Assembly: GCA_019188255.1 (NCBI GenBank)
Contig: JAETXT010000003.1
Location: forward strand, 868,001-932,000
Source: Verticillium longisporum
Lineage: Eukaryota; Ascomycota; Sordariomycetes; Glomerellales; Plectosphaerellaceae
Reading direction: 5' to 3'
DNA length: 64,000 nt
The number at the start of each line of letters is the position of its first letter. Position 1 is the stretch's first letter. Positions 1-10,808 of this stretch are shown here, one piece after another. A model generated the notes under the pieces. That model was not told the DNA's origin. It worked only from the letters and a program-made list of their open reading frames with translations, and did no database searches. The position numbers were made by a program, and so were the translations under genes.

Positions 1-1227
1 TATGGGCCGAGGCAGATGGCCGCTGGAGTCCAGTCCAGTTTTTCTTCGACATGAGTTGATGAGACTGAGAAAACATTGGTTTTCATTGCTTCCCGACTTT
101 GAAAGCTTCGGCATCGGGACAGATACGACCGATTCCGACTTGCGCGTGCTTCGTATGAACTGAAGCTATATATAACTTACCAGACATGAGCCTATCGCGA
201 GGTATACAGAAGCACATCGGCCACAATGAATCCACATTTCAGTAGCCCTTAGGTAGTCATACCCACTCTCAGCTTCCACAACGAGGACTCTGCCCATATG
301 ACTTGAGCTGCGATGCTGCGTAAAGTGCAAAAGGGGCGTGGCAATTTGAAGCTCAGATGCAGAACCGCGTCGTCGCAGTCAACATTTGCCGTGGTTGTAA
401 GTGGCAGTCCCACGCAACCAGCTGCGACTTGGCCTTCCAGGATTGCTGCAACCTGCCATCATGTACCTCTAGTGTGCTAGTCTTCCTCGTTCTCGATCAA
501 ATGCTGGTGCGGCCCTCAAAAGTCATTGCGGCCCAAAGTCGTAATTTCGGCTCCTGGGTCGGAGGCATGCCGCGGGAAACAAGATGGCTCACGGACTCTT
601 TGATGTGGCCGCTTTCCAGCAATCTATGCTACCTATCTTTGGTATGTCCTCTGAATGCAGCAGGGACATGTCGTCGGGCGCATCTGGGAAGGTGTCTGGG
701 GTTCTTCTAGCGAAACCACGTGTTTATGAAGACGTTCTAGCGGATCTTCAAACCAAGCTACAACAACCACAGGATGCGGGTTCCATGGGCTCTGGAAATG
801 CTACCTTTAATAGTTAGATCAGCCTGAGGCGCTGCACTCATGGGTTGTCTTGGCAATTCATGCCCAGTGGACAGCATCATTTATCAATAGAGCATGCATC
901 ACAGTATCGCAACAAACGCGAAGAAGCTCAACCCAAAATGAGCTATTTGTTCTGGCCTCCTCTATCTTCCCTCAAAATCAGTCTCTTTGTATCCCCGAAA
1001 AACAAACCAGATAGACGCCCGGCGCCTGTTGGCTGAGAAGCAACTCCGGAACCTTGATGTTATCATGTTCTCCGTGGCCCCTAACGCCACGCCCATATCA
1101 TTGCTGGGTCTAGATAAGATAGCATGCTGCCCGTTCTGTAGTGGATCCCAACCGGAGAACGCAAAATGCAAGAATACTGCTTGGAAACCCCGCCGAGAAC
1201 CCAGCATATGTGACAGGTTCAGACGCC
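1..1227. other. Left-edge intergenic stretch
   Basis: No gene is supported here. Short open frames on both strands (the longest about 117 codons) lack family motifs, convincing splice pairs or a coding-like composition. The right part is the 3' flank of the minus-strand helicase gene. Confidence 0.5.
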
Positions 1228-4200
1228 TCAGAAACCGAAGAGGTGGCGAAGATCCGCCATACTGAGACCCATGCCCCTGCTGGCCTTACCATCAAGGGCG
1301 GCCTCGATAGCTTCCCGCTTCTTGGTCTGAATTTCCATGATGCGATCCTCGACCGAATCTTTGATGAGAATACGGTAGACCTTAACCTCGTTCTGCTGTC
1401 CGATGCGGTGGACGCGATCTACGGCCTGCATCTCGACAAATGGGTTCCAGAACGGATCCAAGATGATGACGCGGGAGGCCTGGACGAGGTTGAGACCTGC
1501 GTTGCCGGCCTTGAGGGAAATCAACATGAGCTTGGTCCTGGGAGACTCGCGGAACCTTTGGGCAGACTTGAAGCGATCCTTCATGTTCATATCGCCGTCG
1601 TAGCGCACATGGCCTACATGTTTGAGCTCTTCGTCCTTTTGTAGAGCGATTTCCATCAGGTCAAGAAACATGGTCCACTGGGAAAAGATCAAAGTCTTGG
1701 CCCGTCCATCCGATTCATCTCTGATCTGCTTGATGAGGTCGACACAAGCCTGTACTTTAGCTGAAGTCATCCAGTGTTTTGACAGGTAGCGGCGGTAGTC
1801 GCGGCCATCCTGGGCCGATCTCTTCGCCGACTTGCGAAGTGACTTGAGCATCGTCGCCTTGACTTTACGCCTTGGACCCTTCTGCTTTGGCTGTTTGTTC
1901 TTTGTTGTAGCACGCTTGCTTTTGGCCTGCTGTTTTGCCTTGGTGTGACGCGAGGGGGCACCTACAGTAGATGACTCGTCATCCTCATCGTCAACTACGA
2001 AGCCTTGGAGGTTGCCTCTGGCGTCGACATCATCCGCATTTTCTTCCTCGTCATCGGAGGAGAACTCGTCAGATTCTTCATCTCCGCTAGTATCGCTTTC
2101 TTCCCGTTCCTTATTGATGTCGTTCACCTCCGCGTCGAGAAGCTCAGGCATGTGAAGCAGCTTGAAGGTCGAGAGATCAATGACTTTCTCCGTCTCCAGT
2201 GGTTCACGGCAGACAGCGCACCTAATCTGTTGCACATTCTCACCGCGGCGGATATTATCCCGCTCGCTGTTTTCAAAATGAGTGCGGAGACAGTCAGAAC
2301 ACATGTAGTGTCCGCATGGGAAGGGGATTGCAGGGTTGGGAATCTTATCCAGGCAGACAGGACAGTCAAAGCCTTCGAGAGATTCCATAGCTCCACGCAC
2401 CTGCTCGATGAGACGATTGACAACGGGCGCTTTGAGTGTCATGGCAAGTTCCAAGGCCGCTTCCTTGTCGCGATTCAGGGACACGCTTTCTTCATCATCG
2501 AGCACGAGGTGAGGATGACAAACTGCCTGTCTCATTCGTAGCAGCTGGACGAGCAAGACCGAGTATTGCTTGTGCGAAGTGCCCTCCCTGATATAAGCAT
2601 TGAAGATGACTTGGGCGTTCTCTGTGACGGCCTTGTAGTATTGCAGCTGCTCTCCTTCCAACTCGATGTGGACGATCTCCTCAGTCTTCTCAGGGAGCTG
2701 CAAAATGCGCTGGCCGTTAATCTCTGACTTCTTGTCGCGTCGGAGCATGGTCTTCTGAAGGAGCACCCTAAAGGCGTTCAAGGCCGGGCCAGGATTTGCA
2801 CCCTTCTTGAGGGGCCCGAAAGTGCGGGTGAATATTGCCCAGTCATTATAGGGTTCGATTTGCAGAAACCGGTAAAAGGGATAGATTTCGTGTAGAGTAT
2901 TCATCATGGGTGTACCCGTGAGGCACCATCGGTGCTTTGCCATCAATGCAGTAGCAGCAAGGGAGGTTTTGCCCTTTCGATTTTTGATCATCTGAGCTTC
3001 GTCGAGAACGATGCGGTAGAACATGCTTTTAGTAGGGTGGAAAAGTCTGACGCTCTGGGCAAGCAAGACATCGTTATCTTGGTCGACGTTGCGATCCGCG
3101 GCTTGCGTCCAGAAAGTGGTAACCTTCTTGTGCTCGCTGCATAGAGTCTGGTACGTTGTCAGGACTACGTCGTATCGCATCAGTTCATCTGCGCGTGGTC
3201 GGTTGCTTTCGTGGAAGATGCAAATGCTGAGCTGGTGGTCCGGCAACAACTTGTCTTTTATCTCTTCCTCCCACTGTCTGACGAGAGAAAGGGGAGCGAC
3301 GATAAGCGTAGTCTGTTGACTGTCAGTGAGAATCAGAATGAGGGGCCTGTTAGAGTGGGAAGCATACTCGACTACCGTTCTTAGCGGGATTCGCTATCAT
3401 CAATGCCAAGGTTGAGATGGTCTTTCCCAGACCCATATCATCGCCTAAGATGCCGCCTTTGCGGGCACTTGCTTCCTGCTTCTTCATCCAGGTCAAGGCC
3501 TGCTTCTGATGGGCGTATAGGGGATAACGCAGGCCAGGTGGCACATCAACCTGCTGGTCGTCCGGAGTCTCAGCTCCGAGGGTGCGGACAAACTGCTCAA
3601 TATGTTGACGCTGTCTTTCCTCCTCGCCAATGTTTGCCTGTCGTTGAGAGGCTGATCCGGGAGAGTCGATTTCCAATATGCGATGCAGATCTCGTTGTGT
3701 ATTCTCCTCTAGAGCATCTCCGCTTCCGTATGTCATGGTATTGAAATCGATTTGACTCGTGCGCTGGATTGTTGCGGCCAAGCCCGTGAGTGCAGGCTGC
3801 TGCCGCTGCGAACCATCGCGGCGCATGATGTTATTAGCGCCATCGTTGGGAGCTCTCCAGCTTGGTTGGTGCCCAAACAGAGAAGCTGGCACTGGAGAGC
3901 TCGACCGGGAGGGCTCTGGTCTGACCAAGCGCTCTTCCAGGAAAATGGGAGAACTGGTCATGGGGTAGGTGACGCCCTGGCGACGAGTCTCGGTCTTGGA
4001 TCTTTTCTGTGCGACGGCAGCCTCTATCTTATCGTCGGCTCTGCAACATGTCAGTAAGAAGTTATCAAGCATACCAGCAGTGAGCGACAAGACTGACTGA
4101 GTAAGATCCATAACAGAACTGTCGCTAGCAGTTGAGCTACGGCGGCTGTCAACGAACGCCTGACGCTTGCTGCGACCGGGGCTCATGGCGTCATGAGCAC

Positions 4201-5007
4201 CTTGGACGCTGCTCAGGTCGCGCTTGCTCCGTGGCCGGAAGTCGCTCTGCCCGTAACCTGAACCGTGGCTTGAGGACGCCATATCGCCAGAAATGTATGA
4301 CGGGAACCCGGGCTGGCGCGTTTGATGGCTGTATAGACCTGAAGAGTAGTGTCAACTCGGTGGCGAAGACTCATTGGGGAATGGTACAAGAGTATGCTCA
4401 GTAGTGCAGGGTTTGGGACACCGACGACTTCATGAGGCGTACGGAAGGGAGTGTAGAAAAGGAAAAGTTCAACGTGGGCGACATTTGTAAGAGTAGGGGG
4501 CAAATCAAGAACTGCAGACTGCCATTGTCCTTTCATGCGCGAGATGGTAGCCCGGCGATGCTTTGTTGGGCAGGCTATACGGATGCGGAAGGAGAGGAGG
4601 GTTCGCTTACCATTGGGGCGGATGGCACGATGGCTCTCGGGAGAGGCTGTCTCATACCCAGTACCTACCTGAACCGGCGCATTTCCTTCGTGATATGCGG
4701 ATGGATATGTACGGTGGCCGTAGAACCGCGAGAACGAATCATTGGGCCGATCGGCGGTGATGCGCGCATCTGGAAATCGCGTTACGATGCGCCCCTTGCT
4801 CTCCTCGGCAGCATCGATCTGCTCGCAGAGAGACGCAATCTTGCGCCTAGTTGTGTGGATTTGAGCGGCGAGGAAAGTGTCATGACCGTCTCGAGGCAGC
4901 TTTCTGAGGTAGGCCCGCTCGCCTTTGAGAGAGTCACGAAGCTGTCGAATGTGGTACTCGGCATTTGTGAGTGCGGCGTCGCCCTGATAAGCCTGCGAGT
5001 CGGCCAT
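1228..5007 (-). CDS. SNF2-family ATPase with internal RING finger (Uls1/Rad16-Rad5 type)
   Basis: Predicted nuclear DNA translocase and possible ubiquitin or SUMO-targeted ligase. Three exons: 5007-4611, 4338-3368 and 3312-1228. The introns are 272 and 55 bp, all junctions are in phase, and the product is 1,150 residues. Visible motifs: helicase motif I DDMGLGKT near residue 435, motif II DEAQ near 560, motif III TGTP shortly after, a C3HC4 RING between the lobes (CPVC...CGHYMC...CAVC, about 773-824), a long acidic Ser/Lys-rich insert, and the C-terminal lobe with DPFWNP and QAVDRVHRIGQ. The N-terminal 400 residues are mostly disordered. SNF2_N-RING-Helicase_C order is shared by Rad5, Rad16 and Uls1; no HIRAN domain was seen, and DEAQ plus the overall look favour the Uls1/Rrp group, but that is inference. 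The ATG at 5007 is the first good in-frame start; an upstream 5' exon cannot be excluded. The first intron is long for this genome. Confidence 0.9.
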
Positions 5008-5310
5008 AGTCTCGGCAAGCCTTGGATGGACCAGGCTGCGGAGGCTGTTGTAGTAGGGAAGGAGCTTGAGATATGACGCGCGGCGGGCCGAAGGTTCGAT
5101 ATCGGACGAGTCAGGGACAGGAGTGATGTGAAATACCAATGAGAGAAAGATCGTGAGAGTGATAAGGTAGGTGGTAGCCTAAGTCGACCTGTGTCGTGTA
5201 AAGTCGCGTCGATGAAGGAAGATGAGATGATTCAGAGCCCGATATCATCCACTCTGATATTGGTGTGGCCTTGCGCTATGGTTGGGGATTCTGAGGCAGG
5301 CGGCAAAGGA

Positions 5311-5532
5311 CTACTCTATGAGCTGCTCGATGAGGCGAGACGAGTGTCCTAGGAAGCGTGGCGTCAGTACGTTTTGGGGCTGGATTTTGAATCGTTCATT
5401 ACACGTGAATGCCGACTTACGCAGGTCAGATATGTCTGTGGAGATGAGAAGACCCTGCGCCCGGAAGCCTGGGGGAAGCTTATGCCTCTTGCCGATACTA
5501 ATGAAGTGAGCGACATGGAAGTCGCAAGGCAT
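5311..5532 (-). CDS. Possible small protein or upstream ORF with one intron
   Basis: An ATG at 5532 opens a frame that is interrupted by a well-formed 72-bp intron (5349-5420). The donor is GTAAGT, the branch site ACTGAC and the acceptor CTTCCTAG. Splicing gives 49 residues ending in a Leu/Ile/Glu-rich segment. Because 72 is a multiple of three and the intron has no in-frame stop, the unspliced reading is also open (73 codons). It lies about 300 bp upstream of the helicase start on the same strand, so it could be a separate small gene or a spliced leader/uORF of the helicase transcript. I do not recognise the family. Confidence 0.4.
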   Translation of the reverse strand: MPCDFHVAHFISIGKRHKLPPGFRAQGLLISTDISDLRKSAFTCNERFKIQPQNVLTPRFLGHSSRLIEQLIE

Positions 5533-6425
5533 TAAGTACTCGAGTCGGAAGTCCGAGGGTCGGTATGTAAATTATGTTGGTGGTGTAGTGAAGATGGGTA
5601 CAGAAGAGAATGAAAGTGTAAAATAGCTGGCGTGGCCACTTCAGGTCAGGCAGTTGTCAAGAAGGCATCCTTACGGTGCATGCGTGAAGGGGCGAAAGTG
5701 CTGAAGGCTGGCAGGCAGGCAGACACGTCAACAACTAGATTTCGCGGTGACATGTTTGGCAAGGAAGGCGCACTGGTGCATGTCACAGCCCACAGTCAGG
5801 CTGGCGATGCGGAAGGTGCAGAAAGACGGATTGCATGCTGTGGATGACCGGGACGCATTCTTCGGAAGATCTTGCCCCACTTTGACGTCCGCGAACATTG
5901 CGAGCTACAAGGCCGTCGTGCGAAACGAAGAATATACTGAGAGCCTTCCTTTGGGGGCCCAGTACATGATTAAACCTGTATGTGCCGCGTGTTCCTGACT
6001 ACCTACCTGCACATCGTATCGTTGTCGCTACGCTCTTCCATTCGGGAGGCGAAAACAAGGCCCAGCTCACTGACCGAGTCTTCATCCGTAACGTGACTCA
6101 GCAAAATGGCACCCTCAATCTTAGGGACTGGTAATGTACTGGCCTGCATTCAAGGCGCCACCCTCACCGACTAGCTGATCCGTGTCTACGGTTGAATTTA
6201 GACAACCTGCGAACGTATCCAAGTGAACATCATCAAGATTGACTCCTTCTGCAGGTTCAATCACGAGAAGACCAATGGTAAGTCAGAAGCCAACGCAGGC
6301 TCCCTATACAATTAGTGCCTGCAGTACTCTATCAATGCTCGCACCAGAACGCCGATGAAGCCATCCAAATCCTACACACAATAATGTTCAACCCCTCGTC
6401 ACGAAATTATGAACCAAGAAAATCA
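5533..6425. other. Intergenic stretch with a possible gene relic
   Basis: No intact gene. Between about 6070 and 6400 on the plus strand short coding-like patches occur with splice-like signals: GTAAGT near 6278, TTAG acceptors, and a short frame containing NGTLNLRDW. They cannot be joined into one frame. They may be a decayed small gene or chance. Confidence 0.35.
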
Positions 6426-8742
6426 TCAATCCGACCCTGACCCCTGGATCTTATCCCAAGCGTCTCCAATCTTGCCTGTCACCCAATCCCAGGCATGTTT
6501 GATGCCATCTCCAATGCTCGTCGCAAGGTCCTTGTCGGGATCGTCGCCCCCTGTGGGCGTAGCGCTCGCGCTTGACGCCGTAGATGTGGGCTCCTTCGTC
6601 GACACGCTCGCCACCTTCTCCGTGCTTACAGCGACTGGAGAGGTTGTCGTTTCTTGTGTGGCAGAAGCGACGGCCGCGATAGTCGAAGAAGTGGTCGGCT
6701 CAGGATCCGCCAATTCGGTCGGTGCGTCCTCCGGCTTATGGAGGCCGAAAGGTTTGAGGGGCAGACGAAGCGTGCCGTTGTTCGGCTTCGGCACGAGACC
6801 GACTGAGTCACAGAGTATGTTGTAGACCTCGATGTTTTCTGTCACGCATCAGTCCTGCCACTTCTCAAAGCTTTGGGGGGGGGGGGTTGGACGACGTACG
6901 GAAGGGCGCAATCTCGCTGTTGGGCGGGTGATGGAACGCTGGCCCGCGAGCGATGAAAATGGCTCGCATGAGAGGATGCTCGTGGTCATAGCCGTGGAGG
7001 CCCCGAGGGTGATAGACCTCGCCCTTCTCGACGGCTGCTGCGACATCAAACTCCTTCTTGGCAGCGATGGCCCAGCCCGTCTTGGGCACGATCCACAACG
7101 GCGCGATTCGTTGGTTTTTGGAAAAATGATAACGCTCGGGCATGTTCACGTCTCGAAGGTAGACCTCGATGTTGGGGTTCGTCTTGGCCTTTTCCTCCAA
7201 GCCGTCATACAGCCCTTGGAGGTCAGCAGGATCCTTGGGCCGCAGACCATAGAGCGGCCAGCCATCTGTGTGCTCGATCTTGTCGACGTCGACAAGGTCC
7301 TCGAGCTGCATGACCCGCGCCGTATCCGTCGACGCCATGCCGTGATCCGAAACGACGATGACATTGACGATATGTGTCAGGTTGCGGGCCTCGAGCCCAG
7401 CGAACAGCTCCTCCATCATGCCGTCGGCGGACTCAATGGTAGATCGGATCTCCGTGCTGTTGGGTCCATATCTGTGGCCATCGCCATCGACATTGGGCAC
7501 ATAGGCAGCAATGAGCTGCGGCCGCATTTCTGTCGCGGCGACGGCGTGGTCTTCTTTGCCGGGCATGTCCAGGAACTCGAGGATGCGACTGACTTTGTTG
7601 GGCAGCAGCTCCTTGCCGTTGTACTTGTCAAGGAAGCTAGGCTCGACACCATCAATGTGCGCCTCGCTGCCGGGCCACATGTGGACTGCCGTCCGGATAC
7701 CCTGCCTCTCAGCGGTCACCCAGAAAGGTTCGCCGCTCCACCACTTGGGATCGAGACTCCGAGCAGGGTCCGTGTAGTAGAACTCTGCCTGCAGCTCGGG
7801 GTCCCAGAATGTGTTGCCCACGATGCCGTGGCTCTCCGGGTACAAGCCGGTGGCCAAGGTATAGTGGTTCGGAAACGTGACCGATGGAAAGGACGGCATC
7901 ATATACTTGGGCGAAACGCCTTCGGCAACGAAAGCGTTGAGCCGCGGGGTTATGCCTCTCTGCAGGAAATCGGCGCGAAAGCCGTCCAGGCTGATGATGA
8001 TCGTGGTAGGCGCGAACAGGGCGGTGCCGTTGCTCACCAGCTGCGGCCTGGTCCTGGCGGAGTTCTTGCCGAGCGAGAGCTTCCAGGCCAGGAGGAGAAG
8101 GATGGTGAAGCCGACAGCGATCAACGTGTGCATGAGGAGCCATCGGAGCCAGCTGCGCCTCCGGTCCGACTTTGCGCTCGCGACCATGCCCAGTCTCCGC
8201 CGGTCGAGCTCGTTGCTGTCTTCCCTATCGCTGCTGTCGCCGGTGCTGCTTCCCTCCTTCATGCCGCCCTCCTCCATTTCGTACATCAAGCCGCCGTCCT
8301 CGCCGTGAGACGCCATCTCCATCAGTTTTTCCTTCTTCTGCCTCCTTCTCGTTTTGCGTTGATGTCGCTTCTCGTTCGTGTAGTCGTCGGCCGACTCGTC
8401 ATTGACGGACAAATTCGAGTCGCTTGCCCGTCGCAGCAGGCGCAGAGGATTCGGAAGGGCGAGGCCGGAGCCTCGCCGCTGGGATTCTTGCCGTTGCCGT
8501 CTCGAATCGGTCACCAGGCGGTCTACCTCATCCTCCTCCATGAACACTATCCTGTCAGCAGCGCGAAGTTCACGGCTGTTCCGGGCGCGGAGCTGGAGCT
8601 GGTCATCATCGCTGTCGGAGTCTTGGTCGCTCGGGCTGTGGAGGGATGCCGCGTCGTCGTCGTAGCCCACCGGCGATAGGAGGTGGGCCGCACCCTCGCG
8701 ATCGCCATGGAGCGACTGGGTGTTGAGTGGTCGAAGCGACAT
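6426..8742 (-). CDS. Ectonucleotide pyrophosphatase/phosphodiesterase (type I phosphodiesterase, NPP family)
   Basis: Two exons (8742-6900 and 6838-6426) flank a 61-bp intron that contains a run of 12 C on the coding strand; the product is 751 residues. A long acidic, Ser-rich N-terminal tail is followed by a Lys/Arg-rich stretch and one membrane segment (about 199-220, WLLMHTLIAVGFTILLLLAW), giving type II topology. The catalytic domain starts with SLDGFRADF (metal-binding Asp253) and carries the nucleophile Thr289 in TFPNHYT. Later metal ligands are visible in VDGDGHRYG, VSDHGM and GYDHEH. The second exon completes the NPP C-terminal signature (NIEVYNILCD...NNGT), which confirms the splice, and ends in a Ser/Thr-rich tail. 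Family knowledge: NPPs hydrolyse nucleotide phosphodiester or pyrophosphate bonds outside the cytosol, at the vacuole or cell surface; fungal relatives include yeast Npp1. The ATG at 8742 is the first in-frame methionine. Confidence 0.93.
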
Positions 8743-10405
8743 GGCAATGGTGTTTGATCGGTCGCGTGTCGTCGGTGCCAGCGAGGCCAGATGGAAGCAC
8801 GTCAGACCATCAACAGAATTGATGCTGATGATGATGCTGGTCAAGGACAGGATCGCTGTCGGAATCAAGATTGAACTGAGGTCCCTCAAGGTTGCGCCGC
8901 CAAAGATGCGGCCGCCGACCGGCACTTTCCATCATCCCGCAGCCTAAAATGGCATAGTCCAGGCCCAAAATCGCAACTTCAGTGGAGAAGCACAGGCCAG
9001 TCCGAGTCAAGGGTCCAGCGGCCTTCCTTATAATTAGGGGTCCTACCACGCGCAGCTAGCCTTGTCCAAGACGTTCCATTGTATCGACTCTGTATGATGA
9101 GGCCTTAGCATTAGAAAGGTTGACAAGGATAATAGCTTCTGACTGTTTGTTGTCCACGGTTCTCATCCTGTCACTTAGCATATTCTCCTTCTTGCGAGTA
9201 ATCCTACAAGAGTAGCCACCTGATAAGGCTGATTGATCAACTCTCCCCACCTCAGTGGAGGCTCCTCTGGTCTTACTCACTAGACGGGGTTGGCGGATCG
9301 CATGGGCCCTGTCCTCATCAGGGTCTGGATTACAGCGAGCACTGCAGGAACACTGCTCGCTGCGTGATTGACGCCTAGAAGGCCTCGCTCCGCAACGGAG
9401 GAGGAATTCTGGCCGTGTTCAACAAGTACACATGGACTCGGACGGTAGAGTCCCACAAACTGACGACCCCGTTGGAGCATTTGGATTCAAAGCTCAAACA
9501 TGAAGAGCAAGACGCAAGCAAGCTCTTGTCCCAGTATCCGTAAGCAGGATACCCACAGGCGAGCTGTGTCAAATGATGGCCGTGCAATTGAGTCAATGAG
9601 CCTTCTGAGTAACGGGCGTAGCAATTCAACAGGTCCTAATCGATCCAGCAACGAAGGTGCCTAGGGCGCCCACAACAGAGTTCCGAGCCGAGTGTGATGA
9701 GCTGTTCATGCAAGCTGGTCATCGCCAGTTTGGTCACTCACTTGGTGTCGAGTTCGGTCGACAGCCGAAACCTTGTCATTTGCTATCACGGCCTCGGCTC
9801 GGACATCACTGGATATGGGCTTTCGAGCCGGGCCTTGATCGAATTGACGTCGCGAAGCGTAAGCACATTGCACCTCCCGTCGGTCTGAGTCAACGGGCGC
9901 AAGGCCCCGCTACCGAACTCGGGCGGCTTCTGCTCCGTCTGACCAGTCCCGAACCCCCATCATGTCTGGCATCCACGTTGACGGCGCCATTCACGTGTCT
10001 CAACTAGCATTAGGTGGACGTGTGTGAATACCGAATACCACGCCATACCGGCTAAATCTCGAGCTGGCGAATGACGGAAGCTCAACAGAAGCTTGGTTGG
10101 GTCCCTTGCCGTCACAAGCGGTGCTTATCTTCGCCGGCTTGTCATTTTCATCCCGCCGTTTCGGTGACCCGAAGGACAGAAACCGAGCCGAGTTGTCATC
10201 CCACCAGGCAGCAAGCCGCTGTTGATTCTGTCAGTCGAAGGGCGTGTTCCTGATGTATATAGTCTGACGTGACCATCATGGTCAACAGCCACAAAAAGCC
10301 GGCATCAATATTCAACACACGCCTCACGGTGAATGAGACCACAGTAGCGCAAGATCGCAGCACCTCCACGTCCACAGCGCAGCCTCGCAGCGTCACGCCA
10401 TCACA
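8743..10405. other. Intergenic, between divergent genes
   Basis: Shared upstream region of the phosphodiesterase (minus) and the small gene at 10406 (plus). Open frames are short and without recognisable motifs. No RNA gene or repeat was seen. Confidence 0.5.
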
Positions 10406-10808
10406 ATGCCGTCCAACAGGTCACATAACCCGTCTCTTTACGAGTCAGTCATGGTCATCCCGGGCCTAGAGCGAGCAATGATGCCTCGCAGTCCACCGCA
10501 AGCCAAGCACCCAAAGCCAGCCAGGCAAAACAACGCGGCAGCGGCAGCAGCCATGGCCTCACAGACAACCCTCGTCTCCGAGACGCCCGACGGCCCGCTC
10601 GGTAAGCAGTTGACAGGCGACAGTCGGAAGAACGCAGGTATGTCCCAAGCGATATGTTTTCCTCGTTTTCATCTGATCCCATGCCAACTCTATTAAATGA
10701 CACTGGTCTTACTTAACCTTTGAGACTAATACTGGGCCTCGCGCAGGTTCGACCGCGGAGGACCGCCCGAACTTGCTGAAACGCCTCCTCAGGAAGGCGT
10801 CGTCCTGA
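10406..10808 (+). CDS. Small unknown protein, two exons
   Basis: Exon 1 (10406-10637) and exon 2 (10747-10808) are joined across a 109-bp intron with donor GTATGT, a GACTAAT branch and acceptor GCGCAG. The split codon is GGT, and the product is 97 residues. The N-terminal half contains VMVIPGLERAMMPRSPP, a Pro/Lys-rich stretch and an Ala run. The C-terminus is basic (NLLKRLLRKASS). No domain is recognised, and no signal peptide or membrane segment is seen. Good splice signals and a sensible stop support a real gene. The following 3 kb is apparently its 3' flank. Function unknown. Confidence 0.55.

Noticed and set aside
4045..4079. 34-bp intron-like segment (GTATGC...ACTGAC...TTGCAG) in helicase exon 2
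   Set aside because: Too short for a fungal intron, and its removal would break the frame that links both sides.
6832..8679. 615-codon plus-strand open frame
   Set aside because: Antisense shadow of the NPP gene, caused by biased codon use.
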